Assembly (NCBI RefSeq): GCF_023284045.1
Contig: NZ_JAKIKQ010000008.1
Location: forward strand, 105,334-169,333
Length of the DNA stretch: 64,000 nt
Source: Shewanella kaireitica
GTDB lineage: Bacteria; Pseudomonadota; Gammaproteobacteria; Enterobacterales; Shewanellaceae
Direction: 5' to 3'
The position numbers and the translations under genes are program-made. This document shows, piece by piece, positions 46,519 to 55,730 of this stretch. Numbering within the stretch: position 1 is the stretch's first letter; every line of letters begins with the position of its first letter. The notes beneath the pieces are model-generated. The model saw only the letters and a program-made list of their open reading frames with translations. It was not told the origin of the DNA and ran no database searches.

Positions 46519-46995
46519 ATGAGATTCAATAAAGTGAAAAAGTTAGCGGTACAGAAGTTATCCATAGGAGTCATTTTGGCTATAGCATTAACAGCCTGTG
46601 CGACCCCTTACGATACAGAGAAGAGTTTTTGGACTTTTGGTAAAGGGTTCGAAACGATGCAAATTGCCGCCGATAGTTGGCAGATAAGTTTTGTTGGTAA
46701 TACTAATACTGATAGAGCGCTGACACGTAAGTATGTCATGCTGAAATCTGCAGAGTTGTGCCAAAAAGCAGGTTATCCTTATTTTACTTTTACCAACGAG
46801 CAAACTAATCGAGATTCGGTTGGCCAATTTGGTGCAGGCACTACCACTAGTGACATTCTGTGGGGTAGTTCTACCATTGATAAAGAGACATCTACGGTTG
46901 TTGAGGTCACAGGGCTTAAACAGCACCCTGCGAATTCAGGAGCACGTATTTATGATACGAACTACATTCTGAGTAATGTCTCTTCTGATAGCTAA
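46519..46995 (+). CDS. Lipoprotein, CC0125/CC1285-like
   Basis: A 158-residue protein with a lipoprotein signal (ALTACATPY, Cys about residue 29). The body (GFETMQIAADSWQISFVGNTNTDRALTRKYVMLKSAELCQKAGYPYFTF) fits the CC0125/CC1285 lipoprotein family, of unknown function. I start at 46519, which begins the signal peptide; an upstream in-frame start would overlap the MipA gene. Confidence 0.7.
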   Translation: MRFNKVKKLAVQKLSIGVILAIALTACATPYDTEKSFWTFGKGFETMQIAADSWQISFVGNTNTDRALTRKYVMLKSAELCQKAGYPYFTFTNEQTNRDSVGQFGAGTTTSDILWGSSTIDKETSTVVEVTGLKQHPANSGARIYDTNYILSNVSSDS

Positions 46996-47071
46996 GCGAT
47001 TGGCATATGAGCGCCCTCAAAGGGGCGCCTATTTGCATTGCTACAATGTGAGAGTTAGCGGTGATTGGTTA

Positions 47072-47333
47072 TACCAATCAGTATAAAGATTTGATCGCTC
47101 AGCGAGAGTTTAGCGACTTTGAGGTAAGGCAATGAATGAAGAGCATAGTTATTCTACGTTCAAATTCATTAACGCAGCATCAAAGTCGCTAAAACTCGCC
47201 TTTAGGAGTGTTTTTGGCTTGCTACTTCTGCGTTGAATAAACTCATAAGGGAATAACCATTATGTCATTTATTCGCCTTGAATTAGCGTGCCAAAAAAGC
47301 TCTGAGTAGATCAACTTCTTATACTGATTGGTA
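47072..47333. mobile_element. MITE, 262 bp, with 15-bp terminal inverted repeats
   Basis: Perfect terminal inverted repeats TACCAATCAGTATAA / TTATACTGATTGGTA. It is flanked by TTA on both sides (47069-47071 and 47334-47336). The interior has no gene but contains a long inverted repeat: GCGAGAGTTTAGCGACTTTGA near the left and its near-complement near the middle. A 60-bp deletion derivative is at 34408-34467. The transposase family is not identifiable here. Confidence 0.85.
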
Positions 47334-48617
47334 TTACTTAAACTTTAACGATATTTTTGCTCCACCTAGCGCAATTGAGCGGTCAATAACAAGCTCTGAT
47401 CCCATCCAATCTCCAATACGTTGGACGATGGCCAGTCCCATACCGTGCCCTGCATTATCTCTACTTTGCTGCCCTCGAACAAAAGGCTTAACCACTTGTT
47501 CGGTTTCTGTTTCAGCAATTCCTTGGCCATCATCTTCAACGTGCAGCCAAGCTGCGTTTTCAGTAAGTTCCAATCGAACCCTAATTTTTGAGTGACCAAA
47601 GCGTTCTGCATTACTGAGCAAGTTAGCTACTTGCATTGATAAATATTTAGGATCTGTATTGATCATTATGGACTGTGATGCGGGAATATATTCCAGTTGT
47701 AAGCGATTGTCTGTATGCCCAACTAGTTTTCTTTCTAACCAGGCATTAAGTTCAACAGGTTGCAACTCAGGCTGAATATTCGCTTGGTCGAGGCGTGCAT
47801 AGTTTAATAGTGTTGCAACTAATTCCTCCATTGCATCAATATCGCGATTTAATCGCTTAAAATACTTAACCCGCAGTTGTTCATTCTGAGTTTCCTCAAG
47901 TGCTTCAATACCGAAACGTAAACGTGCTATAGGGGTTTTAAGGTCGTGAGATACAGCTCTGCTAAGTAATTTATTGTCATCAATTAGCTGCTGGATACGG
48001 TCGGCCATCCGATTAAATTCAGTTTCAATTGTACCAATATAGGACGTTTTTCTGACGTCAATTCGTTGTTGTAACTCACCCATACCAAATGCTTGAGTTG
48101 TTTTACTTAGTGCTAATAATTGCCTGATAAGCGGAGATACCCACACTAATAATATCGCGACGACACCAATATAAAACAACATGGTATAAAGCTTGTTGAG
48201 GTCGAAGTTTTTCTCTTCAGGTGAGGTGAGTTGGGTTTTGATATTGAGCACTTGGCCTGTATTAAGTATTAAGTAGTGCAGTGATATGCCTTCGTCTGAC
48301 TCCAGCGCCAGAGTCTTTTCATTATCAAATTGTAGTTTTAATGAGGGGGGCAGTATAAATTCAGCCTCTGGAGTGAGTGACATCTGCTGTTGGTTATGTC
48401 GATTCCAGTTGTCGATAAACCTTTGTTGATTGGATTCGTCGTCAGCAAGTGTGCGTGATAGTGTCACGCCTACTAATTTTAATGCGGCTAACTGTTCATT
48501 AGTGCTGGTGCTATCAGTATCAGGGTTTTGTAACGAGGCAAATTCACTTATTGACCAGCCTAAACTGATAATAGAAACAAGCACTACTAGGATGAGAGAG
48601 ACGATTAGTTTTTTCAT
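47334..48617 (-). CDS. Sensor histidine kinase (RstB-like)
   Basis: A 427-residue membrane kinase. TM1 at about 5-25, a periplasmic domain of about 110 residues, TM2 at about 140-165, then HAMP, H-box SRAVSHDLKTPIARL, N-box NLLSNAERFG and G-boxes DDGQGIAE and GHGMGLAIV. It follows its OmpR-type regulator after 35 nt. The stop codon TAA is formed by the target-site duplication of the adjacent MITE, so the original C-terminus may have been different. The signal is unknown. Confidence 0.9.
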   Translation of the reverse strand: MKKLIVSLILVVLVSIISLGWSISEFASLQNPDTDSTSTNEQLAALKLVGVTLSRTLADDESNQQRFIDNWNRHNQQQMSLTPEAEFILPPSLKLQFDNEKTLALESDEGISLHYLILNTGQVLNIKTQLTSPEEKNFDLNKLYTMLFYIGVVAILLVWVSPLIRQLLALSKTTQAFGMGELQQRIDVRKTSYIGTIETEFNRMADRIQQLIDDNKLLSRAVSHDLKTPIARLRFGIEALEETQNEQLRVKYFKRLNRDIDAMEELVATLLNYARLDQANIQPELQPVELNAWLERKLVGHTDNRLQLEYIPASQSIMINTDPKYLSMQVANLLSNAERFGHSKIRVRLELTENAAWLHVEDDGQGIAETETEQVVKPFVRGQQSRDNAGHGMGLAIVQRIGDWMGSELVIDRSIALGGAKISLKFK

Positions 48618-48652
48618 TGATATGACCTAGTTATAGAGCTGTATATCGATAG

Positions 48653-49348
48653 CTATGATTCATCCTCACGGCAAAATAGGTAACCCTTACCTCTAATCGT
48701 TTTGATCTTATAGGGCTGGTTTTTGGCTTCATGTAGTTTCTTGCGCAGGCGAGATATGCGGATATCAATAGAGCGATCAAAGCCGTCGTATTCTATCCCT
48801 CTAAGCTCGGCAATTAAGTCTGTACGGCTAACGACTGTGCCAACCTTCAGTGCCAGTAACCATAAAACATCAAACTCATTGGCATTTAGATCTAAGACTT
48901 GCTGTTCAATGGAGACAGATTTAGCCGCTGCATTTAGGCTTAAAGAGTCGAATACGAGTTGTTGTTTTATATTATCGTCAGTTGTGCGACGCAGTAGGGC
49001 TTTGATTCGAGCAAGCATGACTTGTGGTCGAATAGGTTTAGTCAGATAGTCATCAGCACCCACTTCTAACCCTTGAATTTCATCACCATCTTCAACACAA
49101 GCGGTCATAAATAGAATGGGTCCTGTATAGAAAGCCCGCGCTTCTTTACAGACATCGAATCCATTTTTAATGGGTAACATGACATCTAACAGCACTAAAT
49201 CAGGCCGCTCTTCTTTGATCATTGCTAGCGCATAATCGCCTTGATTTGCGACAGTAATACTATATCCATGGTCGAGTAGGTAATCACTTATCCACTCAGC
49301 CAGAGAGCTATCGTCTTCGACAACCAATATGTGTTTCACATTAGCCAT
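48653..49348 (-). CDS. OmpR-family response regulator (RstA-like)
   Basis: A 231-residue regulator: receiver domain with the acidic pocket (VVEDD) and phospho-acceptor D55 (VLLDVML), then a winged-helix DNA-binding domain ending SRLRKKLHEAKNQPYKIKTIRGKGYLF. I start at 49348, 2 nt after the preceding gene's stop, because this begins the receiver strand properly. Partner of the kinase at 47334. Confidence 0.92.
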   Translation of the reverse strand: MANVKHILVVEDDSSLAEWISDYLLDHGYSITVANQGDYALAMIKEERPDLVLLDVMLPIKNGFDVCKEARAFYTGPILFMTACVEDGDEIQGLEVGADDYLTKPIRPQVMLARIKALLRRTTDDNIKQQLVFDSLSLNAAAKSVSIEQQVLDLNANEFDVLWLLALKVGTVVSRTDLIAELRGIEYDGFDRSIDIRISRLRKKLHEAKNQPYKIKTIRGKGYLFCREDES

Positions 49349-49350
49349 TA

Positions 49351-49740
49351 TTAAAATAGTCTCCAGCCAGAAGGACTTTGTTTTGGGGCTTTGTAAACCC
49401 AAGTCACTACAACTTTTACCTCAGCAACAGCATTTAAGTCATCTTGACTCACTAACCTGAATGTTATGGTTGAGTCACTTTCGAAGTTGTATTTAAATTG
49501 CTGCAGCGCTTTTCCATCCCAACAGGTTAATGGTTGCTGACTTTGTGACAACATTAGGCAAAATCGGCCAATCGACGGTGTTTGCCATTGAAATAATACA
49601 TCTTGATAGCAAATCTGTCCTTTGTGCAAAGCAACACATTGCTCTGGTGTCGCAGTGAAAGTGATAGGCTGTTTATGCTCAGAGGCTATCGATGGGGCTG
49701 CAAATAAGATTAGCGGCAACCAGGAATAAAATCTATTCAT
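49351..49740 (-). CDS. DUF3019-type exported protein
   Basis: A 129-residue protein with a signal peptide (YSWLPLILFAAPSIAS) and four Cys in the mature part (EQCVALHKGQICYQ, RFCLML, LTCWDG), likely disulfide-bonded in the periplasm. The pattern matches DUF3019. It lies between a MipA-like gene and the two-component genes and is co-transcribed with them. Function unknown; perhaps a signal partner of the kinase. Confidence 0.72.
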   Translation of the reverse strand: MNRFYSWLPLILFAAPSIASEHKQPITFTATPEQCVALHKGQICYQDVLFQWQTPSIGRFCLMLSQSQQPLTCWDGKALQQFKYNFESDSTITFRLVSQDDLNAVAEVKVVVTWVYKAPKQSPSGWRLF

Positions 49741-49747
49741 AAGCCAC

Positions 49748-50584
49748 CTAGAATACATAGCTGATTGATGCGTTAAAAAACGACACGTAATCAGCCTCAT
49801 TAAAAGGACTATTGGTGACTTCGTCTGAGAGCATATTGATGCGATACATTGCTCGAAATACAAAGCTTTCGCTAATTGGGTAGGCGACGCCGAGTTCTAC
49901 CCCGTAACTAAATGAACTCTCAGGTTGGTATTGCGGAAAGAGTGCTGTAGCCTCCTCACTGCTTACACCGAAAAGGTGCTGGTTCAATGTTGCTGATGAA
50001 TATTCAACGCTGCCTAATGCGTGAAAGTTCCAGTTCCGTATTTGCCAAGACTTCCCTAATCGTGCTGAACTCTGTATCCCTTGGTCGTCGTAATAGTCGC
50101 TGACGATTCGATACTGAAATACATAATGATCGCCCCAATAACGGGTGGCACGAAAACCAGCTCCCACATAAATTGAATCTTCGGACATGAGATAACTATT
50201 ACGTTCTGCCTCATTAAGAGTCGTAGGATCAACGCCTTCGGGACGTGCCCATGAACTCTTGAGGTTGGCGACTAACAAATCTAATGACCAGTTTTCTGAA
50301 TTCCAAAAGTTGTAGCCTAGATTGATACCATCTTGAGATTGATGAATCATTTCAACAAAAAGGCCGTTATATTGGTACATACCGCTGATTAATAAGGAGG
50401 GTTGTACAGTTTGATGTTCACTCTGTCGAATATCTACCTTATTGACGCTATATACACTCGCTCCCAGCTCAAAGTAGCCGCCATTTTCAAGGCGGTTATC
50501 AACGCCACCGGATACACTAGTTGCTATGTCTGATGCTGATACTATCGCGGGCACGAACGTTAGTATGAGTAAAAATAGTCTCAT
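49748..50584 (-). CDS. MipA/OmpV-family outer-membrane protein
   Basis: A 278-residue beta-barrel protein with a signal peptide (MRLFLLILTFVPAIVSA) and the MipA C-terminal pattern (HLFGVSSEEATALFPQYQPESSFSYGVELGVAYPISESF to SISYVF). First gene of the MipA/DUF3019/regulator/kinase operon. I start at 50584 for the signal peptide; an ATG at 50620 is in frame and neither has a strong ribosome site. In this gene layout the kinase probably senses envelope conditions and adjusts the barrel protein's level. Confidence 0.75.
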   Translation of the reverse strand: MRLFLLILTFVPAIVSASDIATSVSGGVDNRLENGGYFELGASVYSVNKVDIRQSEHQTVQPSLLISGMYQYNGLFVEMIHQSQDGINLGYNFWNSENWSLDLLVANLKSSWARPEGVDPTTLNEAERNSYLMSEDSIYVGAGFRATRYWGDHYVFQYRIVSDYYDDQGIQSSARLGKSWQIRNWNFHALGSVEYSSATLNQHLFGVSSEEATALFPQYQPESSFSYGVELGVAYPISESFVFRAMYRINMLSDEVTNSPFNEADYVSFFNASISYVF

Positions 50585-51023
50585 AAAATGTCGTGGTGGA
50601 TACCAAAAGATACTATTCATTATATTAACTGACTTATTGAGAACGCTATATTGTCTGAACGCTTTAAAAGGCTAAGCAAAATATTATTCCATTGGATTTG
50701 TTGGTGTTATATCAAAGAGACTTTTCGAGCGACTATTAGTGAGGTCCCTTAGCAGCATTATTGTTGTAACTGGCAATAATAATGCTTGGGAGACTTGTCG
50801 AATAAAAAGTAACTTAGTCTAGAAATTTTAATATTGTTGTAAACTAACGCAATAGTCTAGCTTTTTGGTGGTAAGTGTTTACAAGTGTTGCTTGAATTGT
50901 ACATGAGTCATGTTTCTACTTCATAATTATCTATTTGTGATTGATTTTGTTTTGATGAAGGCTGGCTATTTCTTAAAAAAGGCCTCTAATGAGGCCTTTA
51001 TGGGTTTACTTATACAGTGCTCG
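50585..51023. other. Intergenic region
   Basis: AT-rich, no gene seen. It holds the promoter side of the MipA operon and, at its right end, the terminator of the adhesin operon (50973-51000). Confidence 0.6.
50973..51000 (-). terminator. Terminator of the adhesin operon
   Basis: Stem AAAGGCCTC/GAGGCCTTT with a 4-nt loop; on the minus strand it ends in TTTTTT. It follows the LapD-like gene. Confidence 0.9.
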
Positions 51024-52946
51024 CTATAGCTCTATATCGACAGGTGGCGAAACATAGCCCATATAGGCATTGGTCTTTAAAGGAACAAAACGCTCGAGCT
51101 GCTGTTTCTCTTCAATACCGGTAACTATCACCTCGATATCCAACCCTTTAGCTACATTAATCAGCGCGCGGCACAATTCACTACTATGCTCACTTTCATC
51201 ATAATAGGCGAAAGACTGGTCGAGTTTGACGTAACTTGGTCGTAAGTTCTGTAAGTAGCTCATTGAGCCAAATTGGCGACCAAAATGATCAATGCCAAAA
51301 TGTGCGCCGTTATCTCTAATGATTGTACACAGAGCTTCACAGGCTTCTGGGCTGCTATATACAGCTGCTTCTGGGATATCAAAACAGATACGTTCCCTTA
51401 AAGCTGATGAACGCAGTAACTTGTTAAGCCACTGGTGGAAATCTGTATCGTTAATACTTTCGAAAGTCAGGTTAATCGCGATAGGTTCAAAATTACGATC
51501 CAGCAGTGCTTTGCTACTGATGGTCTCTATTAGGCACTTATCAAGCAAGCTGCCTAAAGACAAAAGCTCAATGTAGGGCATAAATTGACCGGCGAATATA
51601 TTCTTGTCACCAATTTTAAGCTGACAATAGAGCTCTCTTTGCAACACTGAGTCATTGCTATTGAGTAATATTGGTTGCCATTTGAACTTAAATTTACCCG
51701 CACTAATTGCACTGCTTAAATGTTCTCGCCACTGCTCACGAGTAAATAGTTGCTTTTCACTGGTCTCAAACCAGTGGAAGACTTTGTTTTCTTGCAGTGA
51801 TTTTTGTAGCGCATTATCAGCCTGGGCTAAAATGTCACTTACCGTCATTTGCCCCTTACGCTCTGCAATACCAAGGGCAAACCCTTCATTAGGCTTACAG
51901 CCTGCTTTAGAAATCTCTTGGTTAATGGTGCGAATAAGTGTTTGTAGGTATTTACTGGTCTGCTCATGCTCTGAGCTAGTAATCAAAAATGCGAACTCAT
52001 AGGCTGCGATACGTGCAATAACAGATATGCTAACGCCATCCAAATGTTGCTTCATCTTCTGTGATAAAAGTTTGATGGTCTCATCTCGAACTTGATAACC
52101 GTACTTACTGTGCACCTCTTCCAGCCAGTCCATTTTGGCCATGATCAGTGCACCGTTTTTAGGCTCACTTAGCCAGCCACTGAGTCTACCCATCATATAT
52201 TGGCGATTAGGTAGAGTAGAAACTTGATCGACGAGGTTTTTCTTTCTGAGCTCACCGACCTCTTCATCGAGAGAACTGAAAATCTGCTTAAGTTGAGCTG
52301 ACATACTATTGAAAGCTTGTACCACCGATTTTAACTCTCGGGTCTTAGGTACAGCCATATCAGGACCAAATTTTCTATTGGCAATCTCTTTGGCATGTTC
52401 TGCAATCTCATGCAGTGGTCTTAAAATCCAAGTTAAGCCGACGCGAGCGAGGATTATAGCGATTAAAAACAGTACTGAGAAAACCATAATCGCATTGGTC
52501 ATTGTGCGCCATAGTTCATGGTAGCCAAAACCAGGGTGAGCAGTTATTTCAAGTCTAGCGAGTTGGATCCAACCCGTTGTAATGGTGCTTTCGCGGCGAA
52601 TGGTTTTAAACAGGTCAAGGTCAATAAACCATTGTGGTACACCTTCAATCGTTAGTGGGTTTTGCCAAACCTGTTGCTTACCATCAACCAACCAGGTTAG
52701 TTTTACTTCTTGGTAATAGCCACCTTCAAAGATTACATTGATTAAGGTTTCTGCGCCGACGATGTCGCCAGCCTCTAAATCAGGTACTAGCATTATACCG
52801 AGAGAGTTACTGGTATTGTTGAGGTCGGACTCCATCTGCTTAGTAAGAAAGCTTTGAGTCTCGGTAAATTGCACATAACCTAAACTCGCTACTACTAGTA
52901 AAAACAGTGCAAACAGAAGTGTGTATATCTGTCGAAACAGTGTCAT
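51024..52946 (-). CDS. bpfD: LapD-like c-di-GMP receptor (BpfD)
   Basis: A 640-residue inner-membrane protein: TM1 (about 5-25), a periplasmic LapD/MoxY domain (about 26-145), TM2 (about 150-172), HAMP, then GGDEF-like and EAL-like domains. The GGDEF motif is degenerate (AAYEF) and the EAL signature is ELYCQL, so it should bind but not make or break c-di-GMP. By analogy with Pseudomonas LapD, c-di-GMP binding makes the periplasmic domain hold the LapG-type protease and protects the adhesin. Starts 8 nt after the protease gene. Confidence 0.92.
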   Translation of the reverse strand: MTLFRQIYTLLFALFLLVVASLGYVQFTETQSFLTKQMESDLNNTSNSLGIMLVPDLEAGDIVGAETLINVIFEGGYYQEVKLTWLVDGKQQVWQNPLTIEGVPQWFIDLDLFKTIRRESTITTGWIQLARLEITAHPGFGYHELWRTMTNAIMVFSVLFLIAIILARVGLTWILRPLHEIAEHAKEIANRKFGPDMAVPKTRELKSVVQAFNSMSAQLKQIFSSLDEEVGELRKKNLVDQVSTLPNRQYMMGRLSGWLSEPKNGALIMAKMDWLEEVHSKYGYQVRDETIKLLSQKMKQHLDGVSISVIARIAAYEFAFLITSSEHEQTSKYLQTLIRTINQEISKAGCKPNEGFALGIAERKGQMTVSDILAQADNALQKSLQENKVFHWFETSEKQLFTREQWREHLSSAISAGKFKFKWQPILLNSNDSVLQRELYCQLKIGDKNIFAGQFMPYIELLSLGSLLDKCLIETISSKALLDRNFEPIAINLTFESINDTDFHQWLNKLLRSSALRERICFDIPEAAVYSSPEACEALCTIIRDNGAHFGIDHFGRQFGSMSYLQNLRPSYVKLDQSFAYYDESEHSSELCRALINVAKGLDIEVIVTGIEEKQQLERFVPLKTNAYMGYVSPPVDIEL

Positions 52947-52954
52947 CTTGTTAA

Positions 52955-53668
52955 CTACTCCAGTTTTAGTTTAGGTTGTTTTAGTCGTTCAACACCTAAA
53001 CGATGCTTTAGGTCATTCCATTTCGCAAGTTTCGATGAAGAGCCTGCTAGAACGCCTCGTCCTTTTTCTTTATTTAGCCACAATTGTCGACCGTTAAAAC
53101 TGTATACCGGTATAAGATCTTTACGCTGAGTTGCTGGTTTTATAGATTTATCAAGATTATCTAAAACGAGAGGAATAGAGGAGGGAGTTTCATAATACGC
53201 AAGCACCATATGGTACTGATTAACACTCGTTGCCTTAACCATGGTAATGCGTAATTTATCTTCTGAAACGCCAAGCTGCAGTAACGTGAAATACTTTGCG
53301 ATAGAAAAGTCTTCGCAATCGCCACCACTAACACCAATAAATTCCATTGGTGTTGCCCAATAATTCTTATTTCCCCAAAGTTTTATATCGTCGACAAAAT
53401 GAAAAAGGTTAAAAAAATTATTAACCATTAATATTTTATCGCTATCTTGTAACCCCTTAGCTTCATCAATTATTTTAAACCAAGCCCTAATGCGTTTTCC
53501 CGCCCGTTCTCCATATTGAGACTCTATGGTTTGGGTTATGTGGGCTTCGTCTAATTGCGGTATTGGGTCTGCATCTAGATAAAGTGAGGACACAGATAAA
53601 GCCAATCCAGTCAAAGTGAATTGGCAGACTTTTTTTAATTTTTGTAATTTATAAAGCCTGCCATTCAT
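52955..53668 (-). CDS. bpfG: LapG-like periplasmic transglutaminase-fold cysteine protease (BpfG)
   Basis: A 237-residue protein of the BTLCP family with a signal/anchor at the N-terminus. The catalytic triad is readable: C118 (GGDCEDFSIAK), H153 (NQYHMVLAYY) and D170 (LVLDNLD), with spacing like LapG. It cuts the adhesin near its N-terminus and releases it from the cell when c-di-GMP is low. The calcium-site acidic residues common to LapG lie near DDIKLWG. The cleavage site on the adhesin is outside the window. Confidence 0.93.
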   Translation of the reverse strand: MNGRLYKLQKLKKVCQFTLTGLALSVSSLYLDADPIPQLDEAHITQTIESQYGERAGKRIRAWFKIIDEAKGLQDSDKILMVNNFFNLFHFVDDIKLWGNKNYWATPMEFIGVSGGDCEDFSIAKYFTLLQLGVSEDKLRITMVKATSVNQYHMVLAYYETPSSIPLVLDNLDKSIKPATQRKDLIPVYSFNGRQLWLNKEKGRGVLAGSSSKLAKWNDLKHRLGVERLKQPKLKLE

Positions 53669-53686
53669 ACGACGTTAGAGAGTCTC

Positions 53687-54292
53687 CTACTTAACCACTT
53701 CATCTACAGTATATATATGCCATTTCATATCAGCGGTGGTGTCATCACCAGTTAGCTCAGCGATAACTCGACGGTTAACCTTATGTGCTGCTGCGGTATG
53801 AGTGGGATCGATTGGGCGATCAAAACTATATCCTACAGCACTTAATCGAGATGATTCAATATCAAAGCGTTCGCTAAGCAAAGCGCTTACTGCATTTGCT
53901 CTGTTTTGCGATAACACTTGGTTATGCTCGTGGCTTCCGGTTTTACTACAATGTCCTTCAATCACGGCTTGTGTATTGGGAAATTTCTGCATAAAAGTAG
54001 CGATAATTTCGACCTGGGTATAATACACAGGATCGATGTAGTAAGAGTCATTGGCAAACAAGATTTTTAGCTCTTGACGCTCGTTAATCGGTTTGATTTT
54101 ACCGCAACCGTAGTTATCAATCGTCGCTCCGAGTTCAGTTTCTGTGCAGCGCTCTCTGGCAACAATAACACCATCATGGTCGATGTCATTTAGATCATGT
54201 ACCTGTTTCGTTGGTGTGTCCATCGATACGGTATCGCGCATTGAGCAGCCACCTAATATAGCGAAACTCAATAATATAATTAGGGTTCTCAT
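53687..54292 (-). CDS. OmpA-family peptidoglycan-binding lipoprotein
   Basis: A 201-residue protein with a lipoprotein signal (FAILGGCSM). A short thrombospondin-type-3-like calcium motif (NDIDHDGVIVARERC) is followed by a C-terminal OmpA domain (about 85-185) with the peptidoglycan-binding pattern VIEGHCSKTGSHEHNQVLSQNRANAV. Its start overlaps the end of the TolC-like gene by four bases. It probably ties the secretion channel or adhesin to the wall. Confidence 0.88.
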   Translation of the reverse strand: MRTLIILLSFAILGGCSMRDTVSMDTPTKQVHDLNDIDHDGVIVARERCTETELGATIDNYGCGKIKPINERQELKILFANDSYYIDPVYYTQVEIIATFMQKFPNTQAVIEGHCSKTGSHEHNQVLSQNRANAVSALLSERFDIESSRLSAVGYSFDRPIDPTHTAAAHKVNRRVIAELTGDDTTADMKWHIYTVDEVVK

Positions 54293-55698
54293 TGCGGTAC
54301 TCCTCCTTCGTAATCACGTTCACCTTGCCATACATCCGGACGCGTCACTCTTAATGAGTCAAGCAGCTGTCCAGTCGCATTCAGAACACGGTACTGAGAA
54401 ACTATTTCATCGTACTCGGATTCCAAATAGTCTTTTCTAGCTTCAAATAGCTCATTTTCTGTATCGAGTAGATCCAGTAATGTGCGTTGGCCTAAATTGA
54501 ACTGTTGGCTATAAGCGACTTGAGTGTCTTTTGCCGCAATGACATGATCACGAATGTACATTTTCTGCGGGGTAAGAAGCTCGTAAGCGTTCCAGGCAAG
54601 ATTGACACCTTCAACCACTTGTCTATGAGCTCGCTGACGGATCTCTTTTGCTTCACCTATTTTGTAGGCCGCTTCTTTTTCTCGGGCTAAATCTCGACCA
54701 CCTGCAAACAGGTTATATTTAACCCTGATCATAGCGACTAGGTCGTTGTTATGACCGCCTACATTTTGAAAAGTACCCGCTCCATCTTCACCATCAATAT
54801 CATTATTCCAGTTACCATCTAGTTCTAAAGTAAACTTGGGGTAGTAATTAGATTGTGCTGACTCTCGTTCATTCTCAGCAGCAAAAATATCACTTGAAGC
54901 TGACTTCAAAATTGGGTGGTTCTCTTGCGCCATCATTACACTGGTTTGTAAGTCGACAGGTAACATATCTGCATCAGGTACTGGCACAATCATATCTTCT
55001 GGTTGCTGCTCTACAATACGAACAAACTGTGACTTGGCATCGTAGAAATTATTACGCGCAGAGATAACATTGGCATTAGCACGGGCTAGACGGCCGGTGA
55101 TCTGTGATAGATCGGCGGTCGAGCCTAAGCCTGAATCGGTTCTCTGTTTAATTTGATCATAAATATCTTTATGGCTTTCAAGGTTTTTCTCGGCCAATGT
55201 AAGTACTTGCTCGCTGCGAATATAATTGGTGTAAACTTTAACAACGTCCAGTGCCATATCTTCGGCTGCAGCAAATAGTGCCCACTGCTCTGCACTTGCT
55301 TCAAAGCTATATCTATCAACTTCACTGCTGGTATAAAAACCGTCAAAAAGCATCTGCTTGATACTAAAACCCGCTTCGCCTCTTTCCAGCTCTATGACGC
55401 CATCAGAGTCGACTTCACCTTGTCCTGCTCGGCGACGAGTCGATGGGCTATTGGTTTGTTCCCAACCATAGCCTCCTGAGATATCTACCGTTGGCATATA
55501 ACCGGCTACTGCTTGGTTGACTTGCTCTTCGCGCGCTTTAAAGCGGTTAAATGCGATCCGTATTTCAGGATTCGTATCTAATGTGTGCGCTACTGCTTGT
55601 TCCAACGTTTGGCTATAAGCCGCTGCTGGTAATATCAGCGCGCCAACGGCTAGTGCAATTGCACTTCGTTTTACCTGCCGTATTGTGCTGGTGTCCAT
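54289..55698 (-). CDS. aggA: TolC-family outer-membrane channel of adhesin secretion (AggA)
   Basis: A 469-residue TolC-like protein with a signal peptide (ending AAAYS|QTLEQAV) and the duplicated helical repeat (LEQAVAHTLDTNPEIR, LGQRTLLDLLDTENELFEARKDYLESEYDE). This is the outer-membrane channel of the type I system (LapE/AggA). I use the ATG at 55698, which has GGAGG 7 nt upstream; an upstream TTG that overlaps the preceding stop has no such site. In Shewanella the gene is known for autoaggregation. Confidence 0.92.
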   Translation of the reverse strand: MDTSTIRQVKRSAIALAVGALILPAAAYSQTLEQAVAHTLDTNPEIRIAFNRFKAREEQVNQAVAGYMPTVDISGGYGWEQTNSPSTRRRAGQGEVDSDGVIELERGEAGFSIKQMLFDGFYTSSEVDRYSFEASAEQWALFAAAEDMALDVVKVYTNYIRSEQVLTLAEKNLESHKDIYDQIKQRTDSGLGSTADLSQITGRLARANANVISARNNFYDAKSQFVRIVEQQPEDMIVPVPDADMLPVDLQTSVMMAQENHPILKSASSDIFAAENERESAQSNYYPKFTLELDGNWNNDIDGEDGAGTFQNVGGHNNDLVAMIRVKYNLFAGGRDLAREKEAAYKIGEAKEIRQRAHRQVVEGVNLAWNAYELLTPQKMYIRDHVIAAKDTQVAYSQQFNLGQRTLLDLLDTENELFEARKDYLESEYDEIVSQYRVLNATGQLLDSLRVTRPDVWQGERDYEGGVPQ

Positions 55699-55730
55699 GT
55701 TAACCCCTCCAGGTCGTTTTTTATTGGGCT

